This document shows, in pieces, positions 21,778 to 34,299 of a stretch of 64,000 bases of DNA. Every line of letters begins with the position of its first letter. Position 1 is the first letter of the stretch. The stretch lies in NCBI GenBank assembly GCA_027943335.1, contig BSBK01001536.1, positions 496,001 through 560,000 of the forward strand, in the 5' to 3' direction. The stretch is from Chamaecyparis obtusa (taxonomy: Eukaryota; Streptophyta; Pinopsida; Cupressales; Cupressaceae). The translations under genes and the position numbers were made by a program. The notes beneath the pieces were generated by a model. The model was given only the letters and a program-made list of their open reading frames with translations. It made no database searches and was not told the DNA's origin.

Positions 21778-23410
21778 TAAAAAGATTAACGGTGTAGCTA
21801 TGTAATAATTTTCAAATCATTTCCAATTCCTTTTTGGTTTTGAAAAAGGGAGTTTAGAGGCAAAAAATATGTCCTATTGAAGTGAAAAAGTACAACACCG
21901 TAAACTTGAAATATTCAATATAAAATAACAATTTTTTTTAGTGAAACCTTCATGGATAGAAATTTCTCATTTCTATCTTTTTGTCAAGTACTCATTTGCA
22001 AAAATCTAACTCTTGAGGCAAACATGATGCACTTTTGAAAAAAATATGTTGAATCTGCTTTGAAGAAATGATTCACACCTTTTTATTTGCGAAATTAATT
22101 GAGTGTATGCAAAACATAGAAAATTTCTAGATGGTTTTTCGACCCTAGGAACAAAACTTAGAAATCATTTTCCTTAAAAATGAGGAAGAGATAGAATTTT
22201 GAAACAAAAAATGAAAACAACTCCAACAACATTTTTTTTTATGAATAGCTTGAACTCTAGTAACAATCTCTAAATTTTTTACTGTCTCCTCCAATCTCTA
22301 ATTTTGTTGAAATAAAATTCAATATTGACTTTATTAGGCCTTCTAGACACTTTGCAAATGTTGAAAATGCCTCCAATAATACCAAAAAGTTGCAATCACC
22401 CAAATCTCACAAGAACATACATACATAAACTAGATTAGCTTGATGCTTATTTTTTAGTTTGAAGATTAAATAAATCTAATAAAAAATCTAAAAAGATTTA
22501 CCTTGTAGCTATATAATAATCTTCAATTCCTTTCCCATGCCTTTTCATTTATGAAAAGTGGAGTTCAGAGGCGAAAAATATGGCAAGTTGCAGAGAAAAA
22601 ATATAGGAGTTTCAACCTAAAATATTTCATAGAAAATATTAGGAATTTTCAACAAGACCTTCATGGATAGAGCTCATTCCCATCATTTTTTCAAGTATTC
22701 ATTTGTAAAAAATATGACACACAAGGAAAAAGTGATGTGCTTTTAAGAAAGATGCTAAATCTGCTTGGTAGAAATAATTCACACCTTTTTCTAATTTTAT
22801 TTTTGCAAAATTGATTGATTGAAGAGGAAAATTCTAGCATATTCAACCTATAATATCTGATAGAAAATAACAATATTTTTGAACAAGACCTTTGTGTATA
22901 GAAATTGCTCATTTTTATCTTTTGTCAAGTACTCATTTGCAAAAATCTGACACCCGAGGCAAAAATGATGCACTTTTGAAAACAAGATATTGAATCTACT
23001 TGGAATAAATGATTTATTCATTTTTCTAATTTGGTTTTTGTATAATTGATTGATTGTATACAAAACATAGCATAATCCTAGATGGTTTTTTGACACTGGG
23101 AACAAATAGAAATCATTTTCCTTAAAAATGAGTAGAAGTAGAAATTCTAAAGTGAAAATTGATAACAAATCCTATAACATTCTTTTTTAATGAATAACAT
23201 GAACTCCAGTAAAAATTTCAAAATTTTAACTATAAGTTTTTTTACCATGTCCTCCAATATTTGGCTTTGTTGAAATAAAGCCAATTTTAGCTTTCTTAGG
23301 CCTTCTAGACACTCTTGAAATGTTGAAAATGCCTCAATATTACCAAAACTTTGCAATCACCAAAATCTCATAGGAACATACATATATAAATAGGATTAGC
23401 CAGACACTTA
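21778..23410. repeat. Decayed tandem repeat cluster, period about 0.71 kb
   Basis: The text starting 'aaaaagattaacggtgtagctatgtaataat' (21778) recurs near 22490. The phrase 'tcaagtactcatttgcaaaaatct' recurs at about 21985 and 22926, with a partial version near 22695. The ending 'gccttctagacact...gttgaaaatgcctc' recurs near 22340 and 23300. I read one full copy, one truncated copy and one copy lacking its start. No coding capacity is evident. The element type is not recognised. Confidence 0.65.
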
Positions 23411-24618
23411 TTTTTTTTCTTTAAACTATTATGACTTTCTAGGCTACACAAGGATGAAAGAGAAGAGTATATTGAGCATTTGAAAAAACACTATTATATA
23501 TTTATGAGTCTCAAATCTCTCAAAGAAATTAGAAAAAAAAGCTATACTAGACAACATGACTCTTATAGCTGTTAGATTCTACGAGAAGCGAGAACCAAGC
23601 TAGGTCCTAATGTCACATTTAGATTAGATGCAACTCCAAAAAATAGATGATCAAATATCAAAATATTTAAATTAAGATAAATATGACATGAGAGAAAATA
23701 AAGATAATGTAAGAGAAATTAGAGAATATTGGCAATACTTTCCTTGAGCTATCACTTGAAAAGTGAAGATGATATGAGATTGTTAAATATATAGAAAAAT
23801 AAGGGCACATACATACAAGAGGTGCATTAACTCCTACTCCCAATAAAAAGTGGGAGGTTATACCTACTTGGTAAATGCCAAAACATGTGGCATAACCTAC
23901 TTGCATGAAGATAGAAAAGGAGTTATGAAAAGTGCCACATAGTGAGCAACCTAACTACCCTATAACCTACCTAGGTAGTGACATAATATTAGTCATAAGA
24001 GGTGGCACAAGAAGCTAGAAGAGGGTGTGTAACTCAACTATTCATGTCTAGGAGAGAGTGACACATGTAGTCAAAGAATGTTTCCACATGTCCTCATATT
24101 AACCACTCCTAATAACCTAAGTAAACTTAAATAAAATATGTGTAGGAAAGATAAATACCCCCTAACATAAGAAAAATTATAAAACCTCCACTAAAACATA
24201 AAAGAGGAGAATTAGACAAAAAATGAAGTGTTATTCATAGGGGAGAATTTAATTATTTCCATCAATAGTAATAGAGGATATTTTTTAATAAAGTGTTCTC
24301 ATTGATGTCAAAGAGATCAAGCTATGTCAGAGTATTTTGAAAAAAAGACTGCATCCATTAGTGTAATGTCCCCCTTTTTCCAAATTCTGGGACACTAAGA
24401 GCCTTATTCCACAATCCTTTGCTTATTATGTCAATTTTTATTTTTTTTAAGAAAGTAATGGAAGATAACTTGTGATATCTAATCAATTTAACAATTTTAG
24501 CAAGTAATATGAATTATGTTTGTATATTGATTTCTTTATAACTTGTATTATAACACTAACTGATTCTGACATTTACTATAATGCAAATTCAGAAATATAA
24601 TTTTGTTATAATAATTAC

Positions 24619-24623
<5 letters not shown>
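23411..24623. other. Gene-free AT-rich stretch
   Basis: No gene or recognisable element domain is visible. A TGTAATGTCCCC at about 24362 resembles an LTR start, but no partner LTR was found. Confidence 0.5.

Positions 24624-24706
<83 letters not shown>
24624..24706. repeat. (AT)n microsatellite
   Basis: An uninterrupted run of AT dinucleotides of roughly 40 units. Confidence 0.98.
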
Positions 24707-24708
<2 letters not shown>

Positions 24709-25734
24709 GCAATTATGAATTTACCAATTGTGTAAACAATCAATATTTTCTCGAGGAAATATTGTTTTTCTTGATGAAGTAATAATTATATGCATGATCC
24801 ATTGTATCTCTTACTGTGTTTTGGTTGTTGTCTCTGATATTGAACTATATACATGCAACAATGATACTAGTTGTGTCTTATGTAATGATAATTATATCCA
24901 CAATAGATGTCATTCATGAATATGGCTTATATGTTGGCTATGTCTGATGTAACAATAGAAGTATGCACTGGGAATGTCATTTCTAAATAAGAATTTATAT
25001 TCTTGCACTAAGACTATTGTAAGATAATACACTCTTAATAGAGCAATGCTTAAAGTATAAGATATAAATATGAAATTCTCCAATTGATGCATATGGAGTG
25101 AATACGAACTCCATCTTATATATTTTCCACTATCAAATGGATGTGTCTTTGGGACATCCAATAGACATGTATTCTTCTCTTTCAAAGGTTACCTCTTCTC
25201 ATAATGATCACTTCAATAATTCATAACATCACTGGCTCATCAATCATTTATTAAATATATTTGTGTATCATTATTTATCCAAGAAAATATCACCAAAGAC
25301 AAATATAATATTCCTTTCTTAGATGATTGCTTGTATAGTCATTGGAACCCATGCACTTAATTAAAATACCCATCATCGATCTTCTCCATACTTTATTGAC
25401 ACCTTCATATATCATTAACAAATTTATTATACTTCTTTCGATGTCAAAGTTTATCTCAATTGATGCTTGGATATTCTTATATTGTTTGGTATTGATAGAT
25501 TACTCTAATCATCGATTAGAATTGCCATCGATCATTGATATCTTAGTTGATTAATATTAATATGAATCATATCATCATCGTGTGTATGCTCCCCTTTTCT
25601 ATTGATTATTTATGTTACTATGATCTTCATCTCAAATGAATATATTAGTTGGTCAATGATATTCAAACCATCGTATACCTATCATCAATCTCAAGTTTTA
25701 TTACATGATTCATTTTTATGTATAAATGATTTTG
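24707..25734. other. Gene-free AT-rich stretch
   Basis: Only short chance frames. Nothing recognised. Confidence 0.5.
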
Positions 25735-25878
25735 ATATTTCTATCAGGATTCAACTGTGTAGTTTTTTAGTCAAACTCATTTACCCATGTTTCATGAGTA
25801 GTGGTTCAAGAGAACCCATATCTCATGATAATGAATAGAACACTTAGCACTCATTTTATCTAGATGATGCTCACAAAG

Positions 25879-25957
25879 GTGAAGCACCAAGACTTCTTGA
25901 GAGGTCACCCATCCTAGTATTACTCTAGCTCAAGAACACTTAACTAAGAAGTTTCCT
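25879..25957 (-). pseudogene. 5S rRNA-like segment, left arm
   Basis: The minus strand reads 'cttagttaagtgttcttgag', then 'taatactaggatgggtgacc', then 'aagtcttggtgcttcacc'. This follows the plant 5S rRNA from about position 45 to the 3' end, covering the internal promoter (A box, intermediate element, C box). The 5' third of 5S rRNA is missing and several bases differ, so it is not a functional rRNA gene. Confidence 0.8.
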
Positions 25958-26062
25958 TCATGGTTAAGTTTACATTTCTTGCAACCCCATTTGCAAAACC
26001 TTCAAAAATATTTGTGCCTTACGAACCATTCAACAAGTTTTGTACCTTAATTAACTATGGAG

Positions 26063-26140
26063 GAAACTCTCTAGTTAAGTGTTCTTGACCAAGTCTAGTA
26101 CTAGGATGGGTGACCTATAGGGAAGTCCCAGTGCTTCACC
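26063..26140 (+). pseudogene. 5S rRNA-like segment, right arm
   Basis: The plus strand reads 'ctagttaagtgttcttgacc', then 'tagtactaggatgggtgacc' and 'gggaagtcccagtgcttcac'. This is the closer of the two to plant 5S rRNA and again starts near 5S position 45. The C-box core (aggatgggtgacc) is unchanged. It faces the copy in the other arm. Confidence 0.85.
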
Positions 26141-26292
26141 TCTATGAGCATCACCTAAATGAAATGAGTGCTAAGTCTTCCATTTATTCTCATGAGAGAT
26201 GGGTTCTTGTGAATCACTACTCATGAAACATGGGTCAATGAGTTTAACTCATAAACTACACAGTCCAATCTTGATAACAATATCACAATTTG

Positions 26293-27796
26293 ACATGTTG
26301 TGGAAAATATCTCCTACTTATCAATCTCTGAATAATTTTTTTAATTAAAAATATAACTTGAGAGTGCATTTTTCTAATCAAGCCACTTCCTTCCTATTTG
26401 TCTCAATATCTTTACTATGTTGTCCTTACTTCATGACCTTTGTATAAAATATCACTGATTGTATAGTTGATATTTCTAGTTGCCAAGAAAGTATACATTG
26501 TGGAATCATGATGTTCATATAAGTTTCAATCTTTAATTAAAACGTATAAAATAATACATTGATTTTTCGGTCTTGAATTGGGAACATTACAATTAGATAT
26601 CTCTGAATTTTATGATTATGTACCAATATCAGTTGTTCCTAAATATCCAATGCATTTGCAAAGGTCTAGAAGTTCTTCGATTGATTTTCTTAGTATATTG
26701 CTAAGAAATAACATTTGTATTATATTGTACTATCAAGGTTTTCAATATGAAATTCTACTACAATTCGTAATTATAGCATTCAGTTCAGAAGTAAAGTAAG
26801 GTTAAACATAAAGCATGTGTTATCTTAGTTTTTAAGTTTTCTTCAGCACACAAAAAAGTTAGAAGTGAAAGAGTGCACAATGTGTTAACTTGTTGACTAT
26901 GCAAAAAAAATTGCTAGATATACTAGAGAAAGGAAATATGCCCTAGCTTGAGGAAGTATGTGAAGGAAGTTTGGGAATAGATAAGTTCATGTTTGGTATC
27001 TTTCTCTTGGTGTAGTGTATTGGCTTTAGGACTTAGTTGACTGCATGTTTTATTTAGGGAATTTATCCTAGGTCAAATTGCAAACATTGGATTTGTGTTC
27101 AAGGACAACATGATGATGTAAATTATCTTGGAATTCATATATAAGTAATTGATCAATTTAATTCCAATGTGTGGTTAGTGTGGCATAATTTATGCAAGTT
27201 TTATACCCAATAAGTAAAAGTAGACATAGTGCAAAGTGTGTGAACTAATATGGAAAACCTATATATATTGTTATAATGTTCTATAGTAGAGAAGATCTTA
27301 TAGATGTTGAAGCTTGAATTTAGAAGGTTTGGATGACATATCTTATGCATTTTGCATGTCTACTTTATATTTGAGGTTGATGCCTCATAATCTAAGTTGG
27401 TGCTCATTTATTTAGATTAGGTAATTGGTCTCTCTTATAGATTGGTGCATGAAAATATAATTAGGGATCTATTCCTCCTTAGGTTGAAATTCCTATTAGT
27501 TGGTTCTTGCAAAATAATTAAAATTTAATTATTATTGTTTGAGGTTGGATTTGGGCAATACATCCCAAAATATTTTATCACAATGTTCTTTTCCCTTTTG
27601 GCTTTACATGTAAATTTTGTGTTCTCTTGTATTGATGTGTGGTTATGCTAATCACTTGTGTGGTTGTTCTAATGATAATGTGAGACGTAGTAATAGTTTT
27701 AATGTTTCATACTATTTTTTGAGATAAAATTGACATATATTTATTCACCCCCTCTCATTATATTTGTGTACTTAACAAATTGAACCCAAGTAAATT
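26293..27796. other. Gene-free stretch left of the outer element
   Basis: AT-rich sequence with short chance frames. A GGGAACATTACA near 26580-26592 is nearly the reverse complement of TGTAATGTCCCC at 24362, but the sequences inside do not align convincingly. Confidence 0.5.
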
Positions 27797-27801
27797 GTAA
27801 A

Positions 27802-29083
27802 TGTCGGGATATGAAAGATATAGTACTAAGAGGGGAGGGGTGAATCAGTACCCTCAAATTTTTTTACTGAATTAACAATTTGCAATAGTAGTGTTTATCT
27901 AACCAACTAAATCCATTTTTTGCAACATACATTAAAATAACTTGTAAATGTAAAGTGCATGTAAACAAACAATAAAACATTCATGAAAAGTTAACTCATG
28001 ACACAAGTATTTTGGTTACGAAGAAACCCTTGTTAGAAGGTAAAAACTGTGGTGGGGATGACACCCACAAATTCTTCACTACTCCAATAAATAAAGTGAT
28101 GTCAGTTAAGGCTACAATTTGTGATCACTTATGATGATCTTACCCTATTAGGAGTAACATAAGATCAATTAGATCTACCTTGTGAAAGGATTTTAGCAAC
28201 ACCAAATAAGTGTACACTCGGTTAAGAGATTTACAAAAGATGGTTAAGTCTACCATGTTAAGAGATTTACAATCCTTCTATAATGGTTAAATAATAACAA
28301 AAAATATCTAAAAATGACAACTTGAACTTGTCTGAATCAGATCTATGAAATACTAAGTAGATTTCACCTTGATGTGTAGAATATTACTCTATGTCCTACT
28401 TGGTAGCCTTGTATGTTTCTGATAAAACTGAATACTGTCTCTGATAATTGTCATGTCATGTAAACCCTTTGTGTGATTACTGATGTCCTGTGTGTGGCTA
28501 TTGCTTCATGACATCCTTGTCATGTATATGTCAAAATGACATCTATTACAATTATAGAGAAAATTTATTTGACCTAATTATGTTTACAACATCTTAGAAA
28601 ACCTAAGATCTATGGTGTATAAAAAATAACCTAGATCTAACTATTACATAGAAATCATCACAACATTTAATGATTATATCCATAATAAACGTGCCTTGAT
28701 CTTTGTAATACATTTATAGATCTATGTAAACTATTTGCATAGAGATATGTGTCATTGTTGATTACGATGTTGTTTCCTGAACAACTTGGTAAACACTGCA
28801 TTCTTTGTTTGGTGAATTATCTAATGCTCAGTATGAAGAATGCTCGATGTTCACTAACTCGGTGCTTGGTATACTCTAATGCCTAGTAAACATACTCGGT
28901 TAAACCAATGTTCTTTTATCTTTAGGTTATGCCTTGTAACTTCTCGGTATGAAGGCTTTGTAAGTTCAATCGACTAACATGTATAGCTCCTTATTCCATC
29001 TTTTACCAACTTGAATAACTTAGATTACTAACTGATCTTAGTTGATACTACTGACAACAATTAATGCTCAAATAGAGATAACA
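27802..29083 (-). repeat. Outer element 3' LTR
   Basis: It runs TGTCGGGATATG...GATAACA. It aligns along its whole length with 56313-57595. A hand count over about 330 bases gives roughly 24 differences. ACTCGGT-type motifs recur (near 28214, 28856, 28900 and 28942). Confidence 0.92.
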
Positions 29084-29097
29084 ATCTCCCCCTTTGG
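29084..29097 (-). promoter_or_regulatory. Outer element polypurine tract
   Basis: The minus strand reads CCAAAGGGGGAGAT directly before the LTR start TGTTATC. It is the usual primer for plus-strand synthesis in copia-type elements. Confidence 0.85.
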
Positions 29098-29297
29098 CAT
29101 TAGTATCAAAACCATAATGTATATGTAATGAATCTCAAAAATGTTCTAACTCCATATATACATATACGTATTCTCCAAAAATTATACTAACTTCTATACA
29201 AAAATCCCCCTATATGCATTCTCCCGGTATATAGTGAATTACATTGGCATATACATGTTTCCCCACTTTTTGAAATTAATGCCAAATCAAAATGTAC

Positions 29298-30009
29298 TTA
29301 CAACTTGTCAAAAATGTGCTTGTGGATTTTCTGCAATGAAGCAAAGAGGTTTTCCCATTCCTCTTTCAAGTTGGTAAGAGCAATGTGCTCAAGACCGACT
29401 TGTGCATGCATGTCAAAAATATTTTCCAAAACTGATATTTATGGGGTAGGTACTAAGGCTTGAGCCTTCTCAATGTGTCTCTCCATGATTTTTAAGTGAG
29501 GAAGCAGCTTAGGTTGTAGCTCAGTGACTTGGTCACTTATGATTTCTTCCCGCTTCCTTAGGTCTGCTCTCAATTGCCTCAATTCTTGCACTTTCAATAT
29601 ATGATTATGAAAATCATTCGGCTCGATTAGAGAAGCATTTGCACTGGCCAAGATATTTGCATCTAACTTCTTGATCTATTCACTGACCTCAGCAGTGAAT
29701 GTGTCCACAGTGCATAACTTAAACAAAATTTGCATAGTCTTTTGAGTTATTGATTGTAGCTCAGTTATAACCTCATAACACTTTACCTTGTTTATAGCCA
29801 CTTCTTGGCTGATTTTCTCTGCAAGTTTGAATTGGATTTTGGCTTCTACCCTCTCTTCAATCCTTTTCTTTGCATCTACATCTTGGGCATTGATATGACT
29901 TGTAAAAGATGCAAGTTGGTCCAAAATTGGAGTGTCTTCATTTATTTGGATGTCGGGAACAACTCGTTGAAGAATGTCTCTTACATCTTCAAAGATTTGC
30001 TTGCTTTTA
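29298..30009 (-). pseudogene. Outer element ORF2, C-terminal part (beyond gypsy-2)
   Basis: It continues the frame that stops at the gypsy-2 target site (51395). Removing gypsy-2 and one target copy gives a reading that passes in frame into QIFEDVRDILQRVVPDIQIN at the top of this segment. The sequence is strongly helical and charged (KKRIEERVEAKIQFKLAEKI; LRQLRADLRKREEIISDQV), as in a coiled coil, and ends at a stop at 29298-29300 shortly before the PPT. Two internal stops interrupt it. Function unknown. Confidence 0.7.
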
Positions 30010-30014
30010 CTTTA

Positions 30015-31256
30015 TGTGATCAATGCAAACCTAATCTATCTTGAAAGGCGTAAACATGTCAAACATTAGATAAACAGTATATACCTAAGCTATTATAGAA
30101 AGTTATTCACAAAGTCATTCGGATAGAGCTTAAACGAGAGCACCCTGTCACCGTTTGATTTTCTCTAGCTTTAGGGATGTGGGTGTGCTCTTAAATCACT
30201 TGGATCATATCCCTAATGATGATTAGGAGATATTAGGATATGATAGGTGCCATAAGAACCCTATAGTGGCACAAAACTGGGTATGGAATACCCGTTTTGC
30301 CCCTAAGGCCTTAAGGAACCTACAAGCTCAATGATGCAATCTAAGCTATGAATGCTTATTCTAGATTGATTTTAATCCAAAATGAAGTGTGAGATTATGG
30401 AATACAATGAAAAAAAAAGAAATAAACTAAGATTTATCCATATTATCTAAGCTATGATGAGCTATGAAAGCGTGAAAATGATTGAAATCTAACAATTAGT
30501 ATGAAAGCTTTAAGGATTTAGAACTATTCTAGCATTATAACATTACTATGAATTAAAAGTGAATTGGTTCTTTGCTCTTAGGAAGTGAGGGTATTTATAG
30601 GATTTGGGAAGGGCTTGGGTTAGGAGGATGAGTTAGGGTTAGGGGTAAGGTTTGAGGTAGAGTAAGAGGTATGGTTTGGGGTATGGTAAGGTTTAGCTTG
30701 GGTTAAGGGTTGCTCACACATGTGTGAGCAACACTAGGGAAGTGTGCAGGGGAAAAAGTGTGGAAGAGGAGAAATGGGTCTCTTTATGAGGCTGTAAGAG
30801 GCCTTAAAGAGTGTGTAAGGGATTGAAATGAGTGTGTGAGGCTCATTTGGGGAAGGGTTTGACCAAAAGTCAAAGAGACTTGGATTAGCTTAGGAAAAGT
30901 AGGTAATTTCTCCTAAGTAGGTTTAGGAAAGATTTAGGGAAGATTGGAAGGGTTTAGGAAAGGCTAGAAGGTTCTATGGTTTTAAGGCTTTAAATAAATA
31001 TAAAATTTATTTAGGGATTGTGACATCATTTATTGAATATTGATTCAATAAAGATAGGAAAATCATTTAAATTTGACTTAAATGCTTTGGGGAGAAATTA
31101 TTTAATTAAAGATGCTTAATTAAAATAAAGGAAATTAATGGCATAAAAGTATATTAATTAATTAAATAAATAAATAATTAACAAATGATGATGTCATTAG
31201 GGATTTTTCAAAAAATAAAAATACTTTATTTTCTAAAGGATTTTTAGGTGTCTACA
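30015..31256 (-). repeat. Gypsy-2 3' LTR
   Basis: On the minus strand it runs TGTAGACACC...TTGATCACA. A TATA box (CTATAAATAC, 30591-30600 minus) is conserved in the partner LTR. A perfect 22-base palindrome spans 30710-30731 (centre CACACATGTGTG). Confidence 0.93.
30591..30600 (-). promoter_or_regulatory. Putative TATA box of the gypsy-2 LTR promoter
   Basis: The minus strand reads CTATAAATAC about 660 bases from the LTR start. The same sequence is kept at 50727-50736 in the 5' LTR, whose promoter would drive the element. Confidence 0.55.
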
Positions 31257-31274
31257 TTTTGCCCCTCTTTGATG
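31257..31274 (-). promoter_or_regulatory. Gypsy-2 polypurine tract
   Basis: The minus strand reads CATCAAAGAGGGGCAAAA immediately before TGTAGACACC, the standard position and form for a Tat-type PPT. Confidence 0.85.
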
Positions 31275-32664
31275 TGATGCCGCAAATGGCATGGTGTCAA
31301 AGATAAGAAAATAAGATTCCCCAGGCTAGAATTTAGAGGAATAAGGGGTTGTGCCCCCTTGAGAAAATATCACAAGGAGTAAACGTTGTGGAATTTTCTC
31401 GAAAGGAAATAGAGAGGGAAGGACTAAGGAAGAAGGGAGGATAAATAACCAAGCTTCCAAGAGCAAAGATGGGTGAATGCAAGATGAGATGGAAGGCAGA
31501 ATGTAGGATGCAGCTACATAAGAGATGCAAGATGCAAGATTAATCTATATGATGCAGGATGTAGGGGGTTTCAGGAGCTCCAAGTGAAAATGTGGAGAGC
31601 ACAACCTAGTTTGATATAGAAATGATAGAGACTTGCCAAGGTTATGAAAGAACACAAGGCTTCATCACCAGCATTGCATAGGAATGACATGAAAAAGACA
31701 CGCGGGGTTGCCCTAGCATCACACATGAACCCAAGAGGAAGAATGGTAGAAATGATGCTAGAGAAACCACAAACAAATGACATTTCCCAAGTGCACCATG
31801 TAACCCAAAAGATCACATGTGAAACAATCAAGGGTCACATCTGACTGAATCACAGGAAAAAGAAAAAGATCAAAAGACCTTGCCCCAAATTGTCCTCATT
31901 TGTAGTGCACCATGATATAAAGGATCATGGTGACGTTGAGTAGAGAACAACGAGAAGCCATAAAAGATTAACAAGATCCAAAGGACAAAATCCATGACCA
32001 AAATGAGAACTCCAAAAAGACATCCTTTGCCAAGGAGAGAGATTTGATGTGACTGATTGATTGATGGTGGGAAGATTGGTCTGAATGTGTGGAAGGATAC
32101 ATCGACATGGACCTGGTGTGATTGGTGGAAAATTAGGTCTGACAGGAGGAAGGATACATCCTCAAGGACCCGCTTATTGATGAGAGAATGAGTGTTGTTG
32201 TGTGCTGGCAAATGATGAAGTTCAAGAATAATCATTGTGATTAAGAATAGTCAACAATTGATGTTGCTGAAGTACAAGGCTAGATAGGACAATATTTTTT
32301 TATCAAAGGCTGCTGTAGGACTAACAAGGATATGTACAATAAGACATAATGATATGTACAATAGACGGGGAGATATTTACAACTGATATGTACAGAAGCT
32401 CAGGATTGGGGATAGGAGGATCTCACTATATAGGATATAGTATAGGAAGGATTGCACTATATAGGATAGATATAGGATATGATACAAGATATGTGCAAGA
32501 TATGGTACAAGATATTTGTAGGCGGGATGGCAGATTTGCTTGAGGATTATAAAAAAGAGGAATGTTGAGGGATGGATGGGGATGGGGGATGGGAGAGAAA
32601 CAAACTGAGATGTTGGGATGGGGGGATGGGAGTTTGATAGATAATAACTTGGTCCACTATGTAT
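31275..32664 (-). other. Gypsy-2 3' untranslated region
   Basis: About 1.4 kb with no coding frame that I can support. It contains degenerate short repeats on the plus strand, among them 'gatgcaagatgcaagat' near 31520 and 'gatatgtaca' and 'aggatatgatacaagatatg' between 32330 and 32520, and a G-rich 'gatgggggatggg' run near 32575-32630. Confidence 0.6.
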
Positions 32665-32737
32665 GGTGCCTATTTGCCAAGTTTTCACCAACATAGTTGT
32701 CCACAATGCTTGAATTGCCAAGTTTTCACTGTTGGAC
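32665..32737 (-). repeat. Paired GAAAACTTGGCAA motifs with a GTCCA/TGGAC frame
   Basis: On the minus strand a first motif (AGTGAAAACTTGGCAATTC) is enclosed by GTCCA and TGGAC (32699-32737), and a second (GTGAAAACTTGGCAAATAGG) follows at 32665-32689. An A-run precedes the pair. The same layout occurs on the plus strand at 17059-17130. Confidence 0.75.
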
Positions 32738-32820
32738 TTTTTTTTTTGCTTTATTTATTTTTTTGGTATTTTTCTGCTTTTTCCAATTTTTATGGATTTT
32801 TTGAATATGTAGGATTTGGT

Positions 32821-34200
32821 TCAGGCATAGAACCTCTTTAGATGGATGGTGTTGATTGGATCATTCAAAGGCTCACCTTTTGGTGTAGATAGCTGATAGG
32901 CTTCGGAGCTGAATGACAACATAGGGGCCCAACCAAGTAGGCTCAAACTTGCCTTTCTTTTCTCAATTTTCTTGGACCTTTTGATTTTCTTTGAGGACCA
33001 TGTCATCGACTTGGAACTGTCTGGGATGGGCCTTCTTGTTATAACTCTATTTCAGTCGATTCTGGTATGCAACCAAGTGATGATATGCTTGCTATCTCTT
33101 TTCATCTAACAAGTCTCAATTGTGTGAGACATGCCACACGATAGTCCTCATTAGTGGTATAGTTCTTCATGGAGACTCGCAATGATGGGAGCTCGACCTC
33201 AATTGGAAGAACGGCTTCAACACCATATACAAGGGAATATGGGGTGGTTCATGTGGGAGTGCGATAAGAAGTGCGGTAGGCCCAGAGGGCAGGATTTATT
33301 TGGAGGTGCCAGTCACGACCAGAATCATTGACAACCTTCTTGAGGATTGTTTTATTGGTTGCCTCAACTTGACCATTTCCTTGTGGGAAATATGGACTGG
33401 AGAAATGGTGATGGATGTGGATTCTAGCACATAGATCATCCACATGCTAGTTTTCAAAAGGTGTGCCATGGTCTATGAAGATGGTAGATGGTATGCCAAA
33501 GTGACAAATGATATGATAAAGGATGAACTTGGATATTTGGATGCCAGTAGTTAGGGTAAGTGGAATCACTTCAACCCATTTTGTGAAGTACTCTATGGTA
33601 GTTATTATGTACTTGTGTCCATCCGAGGAGAGGGGAGTGATTAAGTCAACAAGGTCAAAGCCCCAACATGAAAATGGCCAAGGTGGCGCAATGGGCTGCA
33701 AGTCTTGTGCTGGTGCATGAATTAGATTTGCATGTTGTTGACATGGTAGACATTTCCTGATGATCTCACAAGCATCATGTTCCATGGTTGGCCAATAATA
33801 CCCAACTCAAAGAAACTACTTTGCTAGAACCATGCCACTCATGTAGGCACTGCAAATTCCAGTGTGGACCTCTTGTAAAGCCAGGACAGCCTCGTTTGAA
33901 TCTAAACACCTAGAGAGGATGTTGTGATATCCTCGATGATAAAGGGTGTTGGCTATAAGAGTGTAGCACGAAGCTCCACAAATTAGGTTTTTGCATTGGT
34001 TATTGGTGAGATGGGGAGATATGATACCATTCTTTAGATATGCATGGATGTCATGGTACCATGGGGACTGAGGACCAACCAAGACACACACCATTTCTAC
34101 ATCGGCATTCTTATAAGCAGGCATGTGTAGTTGCTTGACTAAGAATTTGTATTGAGTTGAATCGTGAGGAATATCCAATAAGGATCCAATGGTTTCCATT
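32821..34200 (-). pseudogene. Gypsy-2 integrase (broken)
   Basis: The zinc-binding region begins at about 34200. It has EVHTGICSAYMSG, in which the second His of the usual H-M-S-G is Tyr, and the Cys pair is in CLPCQQHA. The core has Asp in FDLVDLI, then FIDHGTPF (family FDNGTPF), then Glu in QGNGQVEATNKTILK. The text YSLVYGVEAVLP is out of the long frame after a stop. The C-terminal region (32821-33006) ends DPINTIHLKRFYA, typical of Tat integrases, and is in another frame. Two stops near 33786-33815 interrupt the frame, one of them TGA where the family has Arg (a CGA to TGA change fits). Confidence 0.88.
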
Positions 34201-34299
34201 GCATTGGCCGCTTTGTTCTGAAGCCTTGGTATCTGAGTGAACTGTAGATTTAGGAAATGCTCTTTTAGTCTATCCACCAGTTCTTTGTAGGGTAGCAAC

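Larger units (their letters stand above)
25735..26292. repeat. Inverted repeat with a 5S rRNA segment in each arm
   Basis: The left arm (about 25735-25970) aligns to the reverse complement of the right arm (about 26048-26292), with roughly one mismatch in five, across a spacer of about 80 bases. Shared landmarks are the 'catgtttcatgagtagt' phrase, 'cttagcactcatt' and the 5S segment nearest the centre. This could be a fold-back element or two related elements inserted head to head. I cannot tell which. Confidence 0.8.

Noticed and set aside
25735..26292. A Cassandra-type TRIM element
   Set aside because: The 5S segments fit, but the copies are inverted rather than direct, and no PBS or PPT lies between them.
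24362..26592. A long fold-back element with TGTAATGTCCCC ends
   Set aside because: Only about 12 terminal bases pair, with a mismatch. The centre is offset by about 0.5 kb from the 5S palindrome, and the interiors do not align.
30620..30720. Telomere-like GTTAGGG/TTAGGGGTAAGG text in the gypsy-2 LTR
   Set aside because: It is irregular, lacks a run of the plant TTTAGGG unit, and is present in both LTRs as ordinary LTR sequence.
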